The notes below the pieces were generated by a model. The model saw only the letters and a list, made by a program, of their open reading frames with translations, did no database searches and was not told where the DNA came from. From Macrotrachela quadricornifera (lineage: Eukaryota; Rotifera; Eurotatoria; Philodinida; Philodinidae): DNA of 64,000 bases. Both the position numbers and the translations under genes were made by a program. Where the stretch lies: positions 861,313 through 925,312 of the forward strand of contig JAJEKB010021331.1 of assembly GCA_022393335.1 (NCBI GenBank). Reading direction: 5' to 3'. Positions 23,359 to 35,281 of the stretch are shown one piece after another (within the stretch, counting starts at the first letter, position 1; every line of letters starts with the position of its first letter).

Positions 23359-26300
23359 ATGTCAAAACTGTCTCTTATTGATTTACCAGTGGAAATTGTA
23401 CATTTAATTTGTGATTGTCTTGATATATTGACTATAGTTCATTCATTTCGTAACGTATGTAAACATCTTCAAACTATAATTGATAATTATGATCGGTATA
23501 AATTCAATATGAATTCGATATCAATATCTCAGATGAAATATCTCGTTCGGAAAGTTCAACCTGAATATATAATATCATTAGTTGTTTCAAATCAGGATAA
23601 TGATAATAATCAATCGGATTTTGATTTCCAGAGATTGATTAGACTTCATTCATTGACTCTCATTAATATTAATTATGGAAATAGTTCGAATCAAAATTAT
23701 TTTCATTCTATTCAGTATTTTCAGGTATTATTATATTTTCATTCTTGATATATAAATAAAATTAGTTATTTTAGGTTTTAACATGTTTAATTATTGAAGA
23801 TAATTCAATAAGAATTGATCAAATAAAATATTTATCAGATTTAATGAAAAAAAATACAGTTAAATTATTTTCTTATGTCATTTTTATCATTATTTATATT
23901 TTTAGTCAATTATAAGATTAACTCTTTCACAAATGACCATTCAAGGTGAACAAATACAATGCATAGTTGATATGTTACGATGCAATAAAGTTAGTTTTAT
24001 TTTCGATTTATTTATTATCTATATTTGAATATCTCAATCGACTATTTACAGTCACTTAGATCACTTTGTCTTCGAAATAATAATATTGGTCATCTCGGAA
24101 TACAATATTTATCTGATCAATTACAAGAAAATAAAGTTATATTCCTTTAATGGATGATTTCTCTATTTATTCTCAATCATTTTTTAATATAGACACTCAA
24201 ATCACTTTCTATCATTCAAAATTCAATTGAATCGATTGGAGCTAAGCATATTGGCACTATGATACAATTCAACACGGTAATTTATCGGCAGCATTTTTTA
24301 AAATAATCTATTATCTTATATATTCAGTCTCTTACATCAATTAATCTTCGACAAAATTCAATTGAAAATAATGGTGCACAATATATAGCCGATGGTTTGA
24401 AAGATAATAAAGTTATTTTGGAGATTTATTTCTCTTCTATTAATTTAGTTTTATATTCTAGACACTAACTACACTCAATCTACAATTAAATCAAATTGGA
24501 GATATAGGTGTTATACATATCACTGATGCATTAAAAATTAATAAGGTTATTATATATATATATTATTAATAAGACCATCCTTAGTGAACATTGGATATGT
24601 ATATATGTATTTTAGACAGTTAATATAATAGATTTAACAAAGAATGAAATTGGAAATCAAGGTGCAGAATATATATTAAATGCTTTAAAAGATAATACAG
24701 TAAATATAATTAAGAAATAAATTCTTATTGAAATATTTTAATTAGACTTTGAAAATATTTGAACTTAAAGGAAATAAAACTCGTTCTTTCACTATAATTG
24801 GAGCTATTATTACAATAAGAAATGATAATGTAATCTTTGAATATATTTTATTTATATATAAAATATTCTTTTTAATTTAGTTAATTAGAAAATTGGATCT
24901 TAGTAGTGATGAAATTGATAATGAAAAAATAAAATATCTTGCTGATGCATTAAAAGAAAATACAGTAGGATTTTAGTTTTTATTATTTATAGTTTAATTA
25001 TTTATTATTCTAATAGACAATTCAATCATTAGATCTTAGTGGAAATTTAATTGGAGATATTGGAGCAAAATATCTTGCTGATGCATTACAAGACAATAGA
25101 GTTAATAATACGTTTTATATTTTGTATAAAATGATTTTTTTTATTTTGGATAGACATTAAAAAAACTTGATTTAAAAAGAAATATTGGTGGATATTCTAC
25201 TGCTATTGGAGCAACAATGTCTATTAGAAATGATCAAGTTAATTTAAATTATTTTGTTAGATTTTATTTATGATATTAATTTAGACATTGATTTCATTAG
25301 ATTTAACTGGACAAGAAATAAATGATAAAGGAATTGAATATATGTCAAATGCTTTACGTGATAATAATGTTAGTTTCATTTATTTATTTATCTAACAGTT
25401 ATTTTGATTGAATATTTTAGACACTTAGAATATTAGATTTAAAATTCAATGAAATAACTGATAAAGGAGCAAAATATTTAGCTTTAGCATTAACAAATAA
25501 TAAAGTATTTAATTATTAGTTTTATATATTTATTTAATATTCTATTTTAGACATTAATTATATTGGATTTATTTGGAAATTATATTGGAAATCAAGGAGC
25601 TCAATACTTAGCTCAACAATTAAAATATAATACCGTATTATTTAATATATAATTATATATATATATATTTATCTGATTAAATGTTCTATTAAATAGACTT
25701 TAATTACATTAAATATAGGTGGAAATCTAATTGAAGAAAAAGGAATTGAAATACTTTCTCAACAATTAAAAAATAATAAAGTCAAATTTATTCTAAATAT
25801 ATCTGTTATGTATTAATTATTGTTTTATTCTATAGACACTTAATATTCCAGATTTACGATGGAATAGAATTGGTATTACAGGTGTTAAATATTTAACTCG
25901 AGCATTAAAAGATAATTCAGTTAATATATTTCTCTTTTATTTTCTTAATATTAAAATATTTCATTTGTATAGACAATAACAGTTTTAAATTTTGATAAAA
26001 ATCATATTGGAAATGAAGAAGCGAAACATTTATCATTTGCATTAGAAAATAATTCAGTAAGACATTATTTTCATCGCATTTATTTTCATATTTTATATTT
26101 ATATTTATTAGTCATTGATTAAATTAGATCTTCGATATAATGATATTGGAGATGAAGGTATTAAATATTTATCATATGCATTACAAAATAACAAAGTAAG
26201 AAATATAAATTTTTAATAAATATATTAATTGAATTTATTTGAAGACATTAACCAAATTTGATCTTCGATATAATCAAATTGGAGAAGAAGGAGCATTAGA

Positions 26301-28341
26301 TTTATATAATGCATTTAAAAATAATAAAGTTTGATATTTTATTTATTTATATTGATATATATTTATTCTAAATTAGACATTAAAAAAACTTCGATTAGAA
26401 GGAAATAAAAGTAATTTATGTCTTGCTGTTGGATTTGCTATCGAATTACGAAATGATAATGTAACAATAGAATTTAAAATTATTTTATAGAATTATTCTC
26501 TTATTTTAATATAGACATTAACAAAATTAATATTATCTCAAAATCAATTTGGAGATAAAGATATACAAATTCTATCAGAAGAATTAAAAATAAATTCAGT
26601 TTGATTTTTCTTTTTTTTAATTTTATTCTTTAAATTGATAAAATATTTCTTTAGACACTTATTACATTGGATATTAGTCGAAATTCTATTGGAGATTATG
26701 GAGCAGAATGTCTCGCCAATGCATTAAGAAATAATACCGTAATTATCATTTTATACTCATACGGTTTATTTTTCTCTTAATAACTCGGCATTTTAAATCT
26801 TAATTTAATTAGACACTAAAATCATTAAATCTTAAAGGAAATCAAATTGGAACTAGAGGTGCAATATATCTTGCTGATGCATTTAAAACTAATACAGTAT
26901 TAAGAATTTCTTCATTCGAGATTTTGTTCTTTTCTATATGACTATGATAGACACTTATAAAATTGGAATTAAAAAATAATAATAGTGGATATTGTACTGC
27001 TGTTGGATCATCTATTAAAATAAGAAATGATAAAACATTAATTAAATTAGATCTTAATGGAGAAAATATTGATGATTATGGAATTATATTTATTGGAGAT
27101 GCATTAATAACTAATAGAGTTTGCACGATTTTTGTTTTATTTTTATTGATATTTAAATGATTATTTATGTTGATGTAGACACTAAAATGGTTAGAACTTC
27201 GAAGAAATCAAATAGGATATATTGGTGCACAATATTTATCTAATATATTAAAATCTAATAGGGTTAATCAATTATTTTTATTCTATTTTCTACTATATAT
27301 ATAGATTGATCTAGATAGACATTACTGAAACTTGATTTGAAAGAAAATATTGGTGGTTATTGTGTTGCTGTTGGAGTTGCAATTGAAATACGAAATAATC
27401 CTGTATGATTGTATAAATATTCATTTTAAACAATTATGTTAGGGTTTTTGTCTAGAGATTAACTATGTTGGATCTTAGTGGACAAGATATTGATAACAAT
27501 GGAGCAGAGGAATTAGCAAATGCATTGAAATATAATCAAGTTATTTTATTTATTTTCTTTCTTTGTTTCATTTTCTAATATTAGACATTGGAAGTATTGA
27601 ATCTCAGTTATAATGAAATTGGTCATAGAGGTATAAAGTATTTATCAACTATAATTCAAAATAACAAAGTAATTTTATGTCTTATCATTGTTTAATATGA
27701 ATATTTTAATTAAACTAGACACTAATAAAGTTAGACCTTCTTGGAAATCATATTGGAGATAATGGAATTAAATATCTATGCGATGCATTAAGATATAACT
27801 CGGTATGATTATTATTCACGGATTTTGCTCACATATATATGTATATTGTTGTAGACACTTACTAGTCTTGGACTTCGAGATAATAGTATAGGAGAAATAG
27901 GTGCAAAATATTTATCTCAAATGATAGAACATAATATGGTTATTATCATTTATCTATTAATTATGTATTTATACATAGCTTCTTATTAGACACTCTGTAT
28001 GATTGATCTTCGTTGTAATGAAATTGGAATCAAAGGAATAGAATATTTAATTTATGTTTTACAGAATCATCAAGTATTTATTAGAACTTGTTTAGTTTTA
28101 ATGTATATATTATTTTTATTTGTCAGTCTCCTCCGACGGTATATATTCAATTGAAAGAAATATCTCTTGAAGGAATTCAATATCTGCCTAATTCATTACG
28201 AATCAACAGAGTAATATTGATTTATTCTTTTAAAATTCATTTATATTTATTATATGATTATCATAGACATCAACAACACTACATTTTGATGATAATCAAT
28301 TCTCAAATGAAGCCAAGAATCAAATTGTAAAAATTCATTAA
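23359..28341 (+). CDS. F-box / leucine-rich-repeat protein with ~34 exons
   Basis: Exon 1 (23359-23724) encodes an F-box (DLPVEIVHLICDCLDIL, then FRNVCKHLQ), which in other proteins binds Skp1 of an SCF ubiquitin ligase. Thereafter nearly every exon is exactly 84 nt, phase 0. Each encodes one 28-residue ribonuclease-inhibitor-type LRR of the form TLxxLDLxxNxIGDxGAxYLADAL followed by KxN. Introns are about 48-75 bp with GT-AG ends. I count 34 exons and about 32 complete LRRs, about 1,070 residues, with no internal stop. The last exon (28267-28341) is a degenerate half repeat ending KIH. Exon 26951-27118 is a double exon. The LRR arc should recognise a target, which SCF would ubiquitinate; the target is unknown. 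The start is the first ATG before the F-box. Confidence 0.85.
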
Positions 28342-28860
28342 GAAAATGAAAATTAGATAACAAAATAATGATGAATCTTCAATAATCTAGAATATCATCA
28401 TCTTTTTTTTTCTTTGGTTTAATAAAATTGTTTATATTTATTCCAATATAATTAAAAGATTTTACGAATGTGGATTCACTCCACTTGACGATCTTCGTTT
28501 TCTGTGGAAAGAATTTAAATTCTTATCTTATTTGTAAAGTTGCTCTGCTATGCCGTTCCAAGAACAATTAATAAATCATATCATCCAAAGTATTTAAAGT
28601 TATTTCAAGTTATTAGAAAATCGTTAAAATCTAAGGTTGCTATAGCGAATCGTTTATAGATATATGTTTGATTAAAAATAGTAGGATCGAAGACGATAAA
28701 TTCTTTATAGGAATTGTCCGCCGAAGAAATTATCAGAACGATCGAATTTGGACAAAAACTATTGATAATATCCAAACAGACGAACTATATATATAACCTT
28801 CAACGTGTGTGCGTCTGTCTATTCTAGATCAAAGGTTAAAGGACAAACAAAGCTATAAGG
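28342..28860. other. Gene-free stretch
   Basis: This is the 3' flank of the F-box/LRR gene. No gene or clear repeat is seen. Confidence 0.45.
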
Positions 28861-28861
28861 G

Positions 28862-29240
28862 GGAGGGTCCTTAAGCGCTATCCCAGAAGGTACTCACAGG
28901 CTCCGGAGTAAGTTAACGAAATAAGGCGAAGGAAAAAAAGATCTACGTACAAAGGATATAAGCCGATGACTACATGGACTGTAAAAAACTAGGCAATATA
29001 AGAGTATGAAGCCTTAGGACTTCTATGTAGATCATGTCTCGTGTGTGCATGTCTGTGTCAGGCCAAAGATTATGTGTTTAATGTTATACATCAGAGAAAA
29101 AACAGCCGTGCAGTATGCACAGGTTCTCGCTAGTCAATTAAGATTTTTGTTATCTTTACTGAAAACAGATAGCACCGGGTAATTAAAGAGAAAGACTAAC
29201 TCTTGGATTGATCAATATTTTCGATATGCAATCTGGATTG
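28862..29240. repeat. Dispersed repeat, first copy, with minisatellite relic
   Basis: 28862-28915 resembles a decayed minisatellite unit of the kind at 60685-60975, in reverse. 29030-29240 shares blocks with 59455-59690, notably aaacagccgt(g/a)ca(g/a)tatgcac and a nearby gtgtc(t)...ccagg/caggcc zone. The copies are old. Confidence 0.5.
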
Positions 29241-29459
29241 AAAACGTAATTCCGTTAAGAGATGGGTGGAGCAGCGAAAAAGTCACACTGCCTCGACCCG
29301 TGTAAAGTCAGTTTTCAGAGGTAATTTATTCAGGAAATTTCCAGTGATATTTTTTATAATTACCACCAGATAGTCCAGCGAAAACGAGTCAAATTTCCAT
29401 TTTTATTTTTGTTCATAGAATATTAACTGATCATTTGTATCATAGCTGTTAAATGGTCA

Positions 29460-29703
29460 TTTTGACCCCGTTACCGATAGACGGACACAGGTGAATTTTG
29501 TTTTCCAGACCCTATTCTTTCAGTCTAGGGAATATGACGACTCAAATTTAAAATAGATTTTGTTTTTACTTTATAAAGGTAAATAGTAAATAAATTATTT
29601 ACTTTACTTTAGTAAGGTAAAAGTAAAATGCTACCACTAAGGGCTACTCATAGGTCCTCAACTGCTATCTAATAGGGGTATCCATAGATCGTTAAGTGCT
29701 GTA
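29460..29703. repeat. Composite dispersed repeat, partial copy
   Basis: 29460-29540 matches the direct-repeat module seen at 60450 and 60990: gacggacacaggtgaatttt, then agaccctat...tcagtctagggaat. 29637-29703 holds two units of the ~38-bp minisatellite in reverse orientation (cataggtcctcaactgctat). The middle module is missing. Confidence 0.5.
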
Positions 29704-29717
29704 GGGTGATCGTGTCG

Positions 29718-29972
29718 ATGAATCTTGATGTACTATTTGATGGAGATGTCCTTCGCTCCTCTCGTTGGATATTGTTTGGGTGTCCTTATGTATTCAATCT
29801 TGTTTTATGGGAGCCCTATTGGATGCCGAAGCCCAATGTCGGAGATAAAGCTGTAGGCTGTAGATTGCGACGTTATGAAAATCGTTGGGAATATTATACT
29901 GGAGTATATGTGGACATATTGAAGAATGAAATGGCTCATCTCATATTCTGTGGCTGTGAAATACGTATTTAA
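29718..29972 (+). CDS. Short hypothetical frame
   Basis: This is an 84-codon frame starting at the ATG at 29718 (MNLDVLFDGDVLRSSRW). The C-terminal half (VGDKAVGCRLRRYENRWEYY) has a Tudor- or chromo-barrel-like flavour, but I cannot assign a family. It lies among repeats, no introns or partner exons are evident, and it may be a gene relic or chance. Confidence 0.25.
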   Translation: MNLDVLFDGDVLRSSRWILFGCPYVFNLVLWEPYWMPKPNVGDKAVGCRLRRYENRWEYYTGVYVDILKNEMAHLIFCGCEIRI

Positions 29973-30958
29973 CTTGTGGAGAATCTGGTACACTTAAGAT
30001 TCGTAGTTGATAATGTACATTCACATTGCGGGTTTGTGAACAGTTTGATGATCATCTATCTGTGGCCAATTAATTTTGCTCCCTAAGGTACACATATTGG
30101 CTGGATTTAAGTCGGAAGTGCTGACGTTTTTGGTTGTGAACACAGATAAACAGATTCGGTTAGATTAAGAATTTGGTTGTTTACTTTTTATGCTCAATTA
30201 TGTGAATGATAAAAGTATAGAAACTGACACAGATGCAAATGTGTGTTGTTATGAATAACTGTGTCGATAAGACGCACTAGTATATAAGAACTTTCAATGT
30301 TTCAGTCGAGGGTTGAGTGAGTCACACGGACGAGCGTTACTTGTGAAGTAAAAGCACTAAAAGCTCCTACAAGTAATCTCCATTTCTAATTCGAAACTAG
30401 CTTCTTTACTTGTGGTTTTGTTATTGTTCGCAAGATATTCATGCCCCCTATCTATATATACCCTACGTACGAGAACTTCTGGAAGCTTCGCAAATATTTT
30501 AGAGGATTAAAAAAAAGCGCCAAAAATTTCTTACCAACCTAATAGAAGTCTTTTAGTAACCATTGCGTATTTTACCATTTCTTGCCCTCTTAAACCTTTT
30601 TGAAAATTCTGAAACCTAAACATATCATCAGTGGACACCTTTTTTCATATGTATCACGTAGCAGGCTGCCGGAAAATCTGTTGGTTAGAAATAGAAAATG
30701 ACTTTTATAACACAATAGTCTATTTTTGAAATCGTCGACCATAGGAGTCGCATAACTCCGAACGAGCGCAGCGAAAAACAGTCTCTTTTTTTATCAATCG
30801 ATAGTCTATAAAGTTTAGTACAAAAAATGTTCGTAGAGTTTCTCAATCAGATGCTTCCTTACTTTTTCACAACTGTTCCTCCAATGGCCACTGAAGTGGA
30901 GAATTGAGGATAAAGGGTTAAATATTATTTTTTATTATTCAATTACTAACTGTTTTTA
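29973..30958. other. Gene-free stretch
   Basis: I recognise nothing here; it leads up to the TTAA at the piggyBac boundary. Confidence 0.4.
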
Positions 30959-30962
30959 TTAA

Positions 30963-33012
30963 CCCATTCAACCCGATGTGAGCCACCGATGTCTCACGGT
31001 ATGTTCTAATGAGAGATATGATACAAGAATCGATTTTTTTCCTTTTCTTCTCTCAGGACAGAGTAAGAGTAAGTCCTTCGTTTATTCAGTTCTGGACAAT
31101 GCTCCAATCATTTGATTATATAGAGAAATGCTTTTCGTTAAAACAATCAAGACAAAAGAATTTGTCGCAATCAGCACAAAAAGTTTTTATTTTTTTTGCA
31201 GCCGTCGCACTTGCTTCTCTTGATTCTTGTTTTTTGACTTTCTCGTAGCAACCAGCACAACGCCTTCGGACATTACGTGTAGGTCTTTCTATTTCTTCTA
31301 GCTTGTGGTCAGCGAGTTTACGCTTCGAATTTTGTGTTGATTGCTTTCTAGGGCCAGGTTTGAGGTTTTCAAATGGTGTGCTAAGAAGTAAAGACCGCAC
31401 AAGACTTTCACGAAATTGTAGAACGGCCACATTGCTTGTTGCGTAGTTTTCCTTGTATATCAAATAACTATTTACTAGTACCGTCCCAAAAAGCAATTCA
31501 AATGCTACCTTTCTATACCACTTTATTGACCGTCTGAGGCACGTGTAATATGATGATAGCTGATCAGATAAATCACTATCTAATCTTTCTTCATTGTAAT
31601 CGAGTACAACTTGTGGCTTCATGATGGGTTCAATTTTACTATTGACATTTCGAGTGTCTACTACAGTTGCTGAATCCGACGGTCTTGTAGATATCATCAA
31701 GACATCTTTTTTGTCTTTCCACTTGATCAGTTTTACGCCGTCTTTATTCTGAAGTTCGTAAATTTCGCCACGTCTAAGACTTTGTTGAACAACTTCGCTG
31801 CCTGATCCCGCACGATTACTTCTGAGTGTTCCAATAAGATTTGTATCATTTTCTAACAAACATTTTGCAAGAGAAATACTGGTAAAGAAGTTATCAACTA
31901 CCACGGTTCGATAACATCCTTCAAGACCATCCAATAGATTCATCACGACGGTTTTGGCATGTCCAAGACCTGCCATAGGATCTTGTTGACCAGTATAAAT
32001 CAAAAAATTCCAGGTGTATCCATTTTTCATCGATAGTCACAATCGAACCAGGTACATATACTGACGAAAATCTTGCTCTCAACAAATTCAAGAGTGGTAT
32101 CAATTTGGAAAGCCTATCTTGATTCGCATTTTCATTATCATTGTTCGAAAAATGCCAAAATTTGAGGAGTAATTTGAATCTCTCCCTCGGCATAGCATTT
32201 CGAATGATGTTTAAACCGTACAGTTGACTACTGCTCCAATAGTACTTCAATTTTGGCATTTGTGCCAACCCCATTTCGATAATGATTCCAAAAAACATCA
32301 GCATTTCTTCATTAGTGATTTCTTTCCATAAATGAAGTATTGATCGTTTACTAATCTCATGGTTTTGCAAGTATTGCTGCGCATATCGATTAGTTTCATG
32401 AACTATGAGGTCAATAATTTCGTCCGTTATGAAATGTCGATAGCAATCAATAGGATTGATTGTACTAACTTCTGAAATAGAAGTTACTTCTTCTATGAGA
32501 CCATGATCCTCCATGAATTCTGCGTCGGATTCTGATTCTATTTCATTCCAAGTATGTGAATCCATGTCATTATCATTATTTTCTTCATTAGAATCGTCAG
32601 ATTCAAGATACATTGTATCAAAATCGTCATTCAGAGAACTCACTTCACTGAGTGTGCTAGCGCTATCTTCCGTATCCATTTTTTCAAACGACATGTGAAT
32701 TATTTCAAAACTCCGGTCGTATTTATATACAAAACGATAGAGGGCAAAGAATAAGGGAGAAAAAGGTGGAAATTCCTCCTTTTTCTAGTACATATTTTGC
32801 GTAATATGGGAAAGAACGAAAAATTAATTGGAGCGATTATTCAGCTCGGCAGAAGAAAATGGCTCATTGTGTAGTGATATAAAGAAAAGAACGATAAATA
32901 ACCGAAAGAAGACAACGAAAAGGTCAGTTAGTGTATTTACTAAAAGGTAGATGTCCATGAAACTGAACCTTTTGAAAAAAGTTTTTGAGAAAACTGAATC
33001 GGGTTGAATGGG
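30963..33012 (-). mobile_element. piggyBac element with intact ends
   Basis: The 2,050-bp element has perfect 15-bp terminal inverted repeats, CCCATTCAACCCGAT, and TTAA at both junctions (30959-30962 and 33013-33016), the piggyBac hallmark. An imperfect subterminal hairpin (30978-30997) sits next to the end nearest the transposase stop codon. The transposase runs on the minus strand. The ends look mobilisable in trans, but the encoded transposase is broken. Confidence 0.92.
31116..32694 (-). pseudogene. piggyBac transposase with frameshift and internal deletion
   Basis: The start at 32694 reads MSFEKMDTEDSASTLSEVSS into an acidic N-terminal region, then the DDE core. The first catalytic aspartate is in SIVTIDEKW. 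Immediately after, the frame shifts (about 32015-32030) and about 25-30 residues expected between IDE and the GYTWNFLIYTG strand are missing. The second frame keeps the second aspartate (VVVDNFFTS) and the third (DSDLSDQL), then the cysteine-rich C-terminal zinc domain (CAGC, CADC, CLDCFNEKH) to a stop at 31116. The lesion lies in the catalytic fold, so the protein should be inactive. The C-terminal third closely resembles the fragment at 14460-14957 but is a distinct subfamily member. Confidence 0.85.
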
Positions 33013-33016
33013 TTAA

Positions 33017-34242
33017 AAAAATTTAAAAACAAATCCCAGATTCGGATTCCTCAATCTCGAAAATCTTTGGGTCAAATAAATGTGTCTAATGGGACCTTTG
33101 ACATGTGACCGACGATACACGCACAAACTTATTGTAGTTTTTTTTGTTTGATCCTTTACTCAATCGAGAAAAAAAACCCTTCTCACGAAGTTAATACTAC
33201 CTTATACCTCCATTCACTAATTCCGATACTACCACAATAAGCAATGGTGTTCATCACACATCATGGTGAAATCATCAATACGCCAAAAAATACTTCTTTC
33301 CGATGAAAAATACTAAACCTCACCAATTCCTAACATCAATTGATCAATTCATATACCACCACAATAAGCAATGGTGTTGATCAACTGTCATTCCTCGGTG
33401 TGATAAACCTTTTGCGAAAGGTTAATTTTCGATTTTCTAGTTTTTTTTTATATGGTTTTTTTTGGCCCTGTCACACACACAACCACAAACAACTTTCTTT
33501 CATATGACCCTCACTACAGTCGAGGGAGAAATCATTATTCTCTTTAAAATGCTTTTTTTTATCAAAAAACTTATTTGGAAAAATTCAAAAACTGATAGTA
33601 CCAATCAATTTCCCGACCCCATAAAGCTTTGATCAGATGTTAAGTGTTGAGTTGAGCGTGAAGTTTGATTCTTTGGAAGATTTTTCTAAAAACTTGGTTT
33701 CTTGACCATTCACCCCGACGACAAGCAAGCAAACTATAATTTTTTTTCATATGACCCTCCCTTCAGTCGAGGAAATATAGAAATATGAAGAAGAGATTTC
33801 ATCTTCTCAGCCCTGCACATCTGCTGGAATCTTATAAAGGACCAATTTTTTCCTAAGAAAGCCGTTTTTTTATTAAAAAAGTAGTTCAGAAAAATTTTTT
33901 ACGACGAATCAATCAACAGATTATCTCGACCTCAAAATGCTTTTGGCAAAACTTTCTAAAAAAATCGTTAACTTTTCAGAAATTTGGTTTTTTGCAAAAC
34001 CAACTAAAATTGATGATGCTGTTTGGCTGCTCCACCGCAAAAGCCTATGGGTCAAACCTTTTCAAAAAGACGCTTTGTTTTCAAAAAGCCCATTTTTTTC
34101 GTAAAAAAAAATTTTTGTTATAGGATCGTAAAAAACTAATGGTACCATTATATTCCCTGATCCCAAAACCCTTCTCGCCAAGATTTTTAGAAAATGGTAA
34201 AAGATATTTTCACTAATATAGCTGTTGCTGTTTTTTGATTTA
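33017..34242. repeat. Gene-free stretch with dispersed direct-repeat modules
   Basis: Two modules of the form caaacaa/caagcaaact..., ttttCATATGACCCTC, c(t/a)(a/t)cagtCGAGG occur at about 33470-33525 and 33713-33775. A short local duplication contains accacaataagcaatggtgt (33231 and 33358). No gene is present. Confidence 0.55.
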
Positions 34243-34865
34243 TTAGGACACACGGATACACAAACTTTAAACATTTTAATTGGCATATTCAAATTCCATA
34301 TAACCCTTTCTTTCAGATAGGTAATATCTATGATAACCTATAATCAGTCCGAACGTTCCTTTGTTTCATCTTTACAGAAGCAGCAATATTGACGGCCCAA
34401 TGAGTCATTTCTCAATTCATCTCCGCATTCCTCTGTTTCTTCACTATTGTCTTGGTATAACATCATGGGATTCGAGGCGCATTTTAGCATATATAGGACA
34501 ACCTTGAAATGGTCCGAACAACCCCGTGTTTCATGTGGACAATAGTGGCAATATTGACGGCCCAATGCGCTATTATTCCAGACACTCCCCACTCCCGTGT
34601 TTCTTCACTTTTGTATTGATACAACATCAGGGTGTCGGTGGCAATTTATAGCACTTAGGATATCTCTATAGTATAGCAGTTGAGAACCCAAGGCTACTCC
34701 TGTAGTATAGTTGTTGAGGACCTAAGGGTACCTGTTTAGTGGAAGGATCAGGCTTTCTAGCGAGATGCTTTTTATGCCCTCAATGTTTTTTTGACCCTGA
34801 CACAAACAAACGAACAAACTTTTTTTCATATGACCCTCTCTATAGTCGAGGGAATATCTTGACAG
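34243..34865 (+). repeat. Composite dispersed repeat, copy A
   Basis: The order is a direct-repeat module (34243-34335), two ~160-170-bp middle modules (about 34336-34510 and 34511-34660), about two units of a ~38-bp minisatellite (34665-34735: ctatagtatagcagttgag and relatives), then a second direct-repeat module (34790-34865). The middle modules share aatattgacggcccaatg(a/c)g and gtttcttcact. The same order occurs at 60447-61060, so this is a defined family, not chance overlap. Confidence 0.65.
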
Positions 34866-35281
34866 AGAGTTGACTAAACACAAAATAGTGAAATATTCGA
34901 AAGAAGCTGAGTATATTGATTATTTTCATAGATATTCTCGATAATTCACTGAGAATACATTTGTTACCTGAACTTTGTTTCATGTATTGTACCGTTGCGG
35001 TATGAAAATAAAACATCAAAACAACAATGATTTTTATTACGAGCTTCCATTATGAATTTTGGACTGTCGTCGAATATGAGAGGCTTGATCTAATTAAAAA
35101 ATACAATGAATGCTGCATATACGTTGTCGATAGTTATTATCGACCTGTTGATTACTTGAGAAATACTCAACGTCAACGTTTCAATCGCGAGAGTAAGGCT
35201 TCTTTAATAAAATTTCTATACAAAGACAAATCCTTTTATGTTCATTCATCGAAAAAAAACTTCATCTGATACAGCGTAGAT

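Noticed and set aside
35027..35269. 80-codon frame upstream of the PAN-like gene
   Set aside because: It has no recognisable domain, and no in-phase splice link to the next exon was found.
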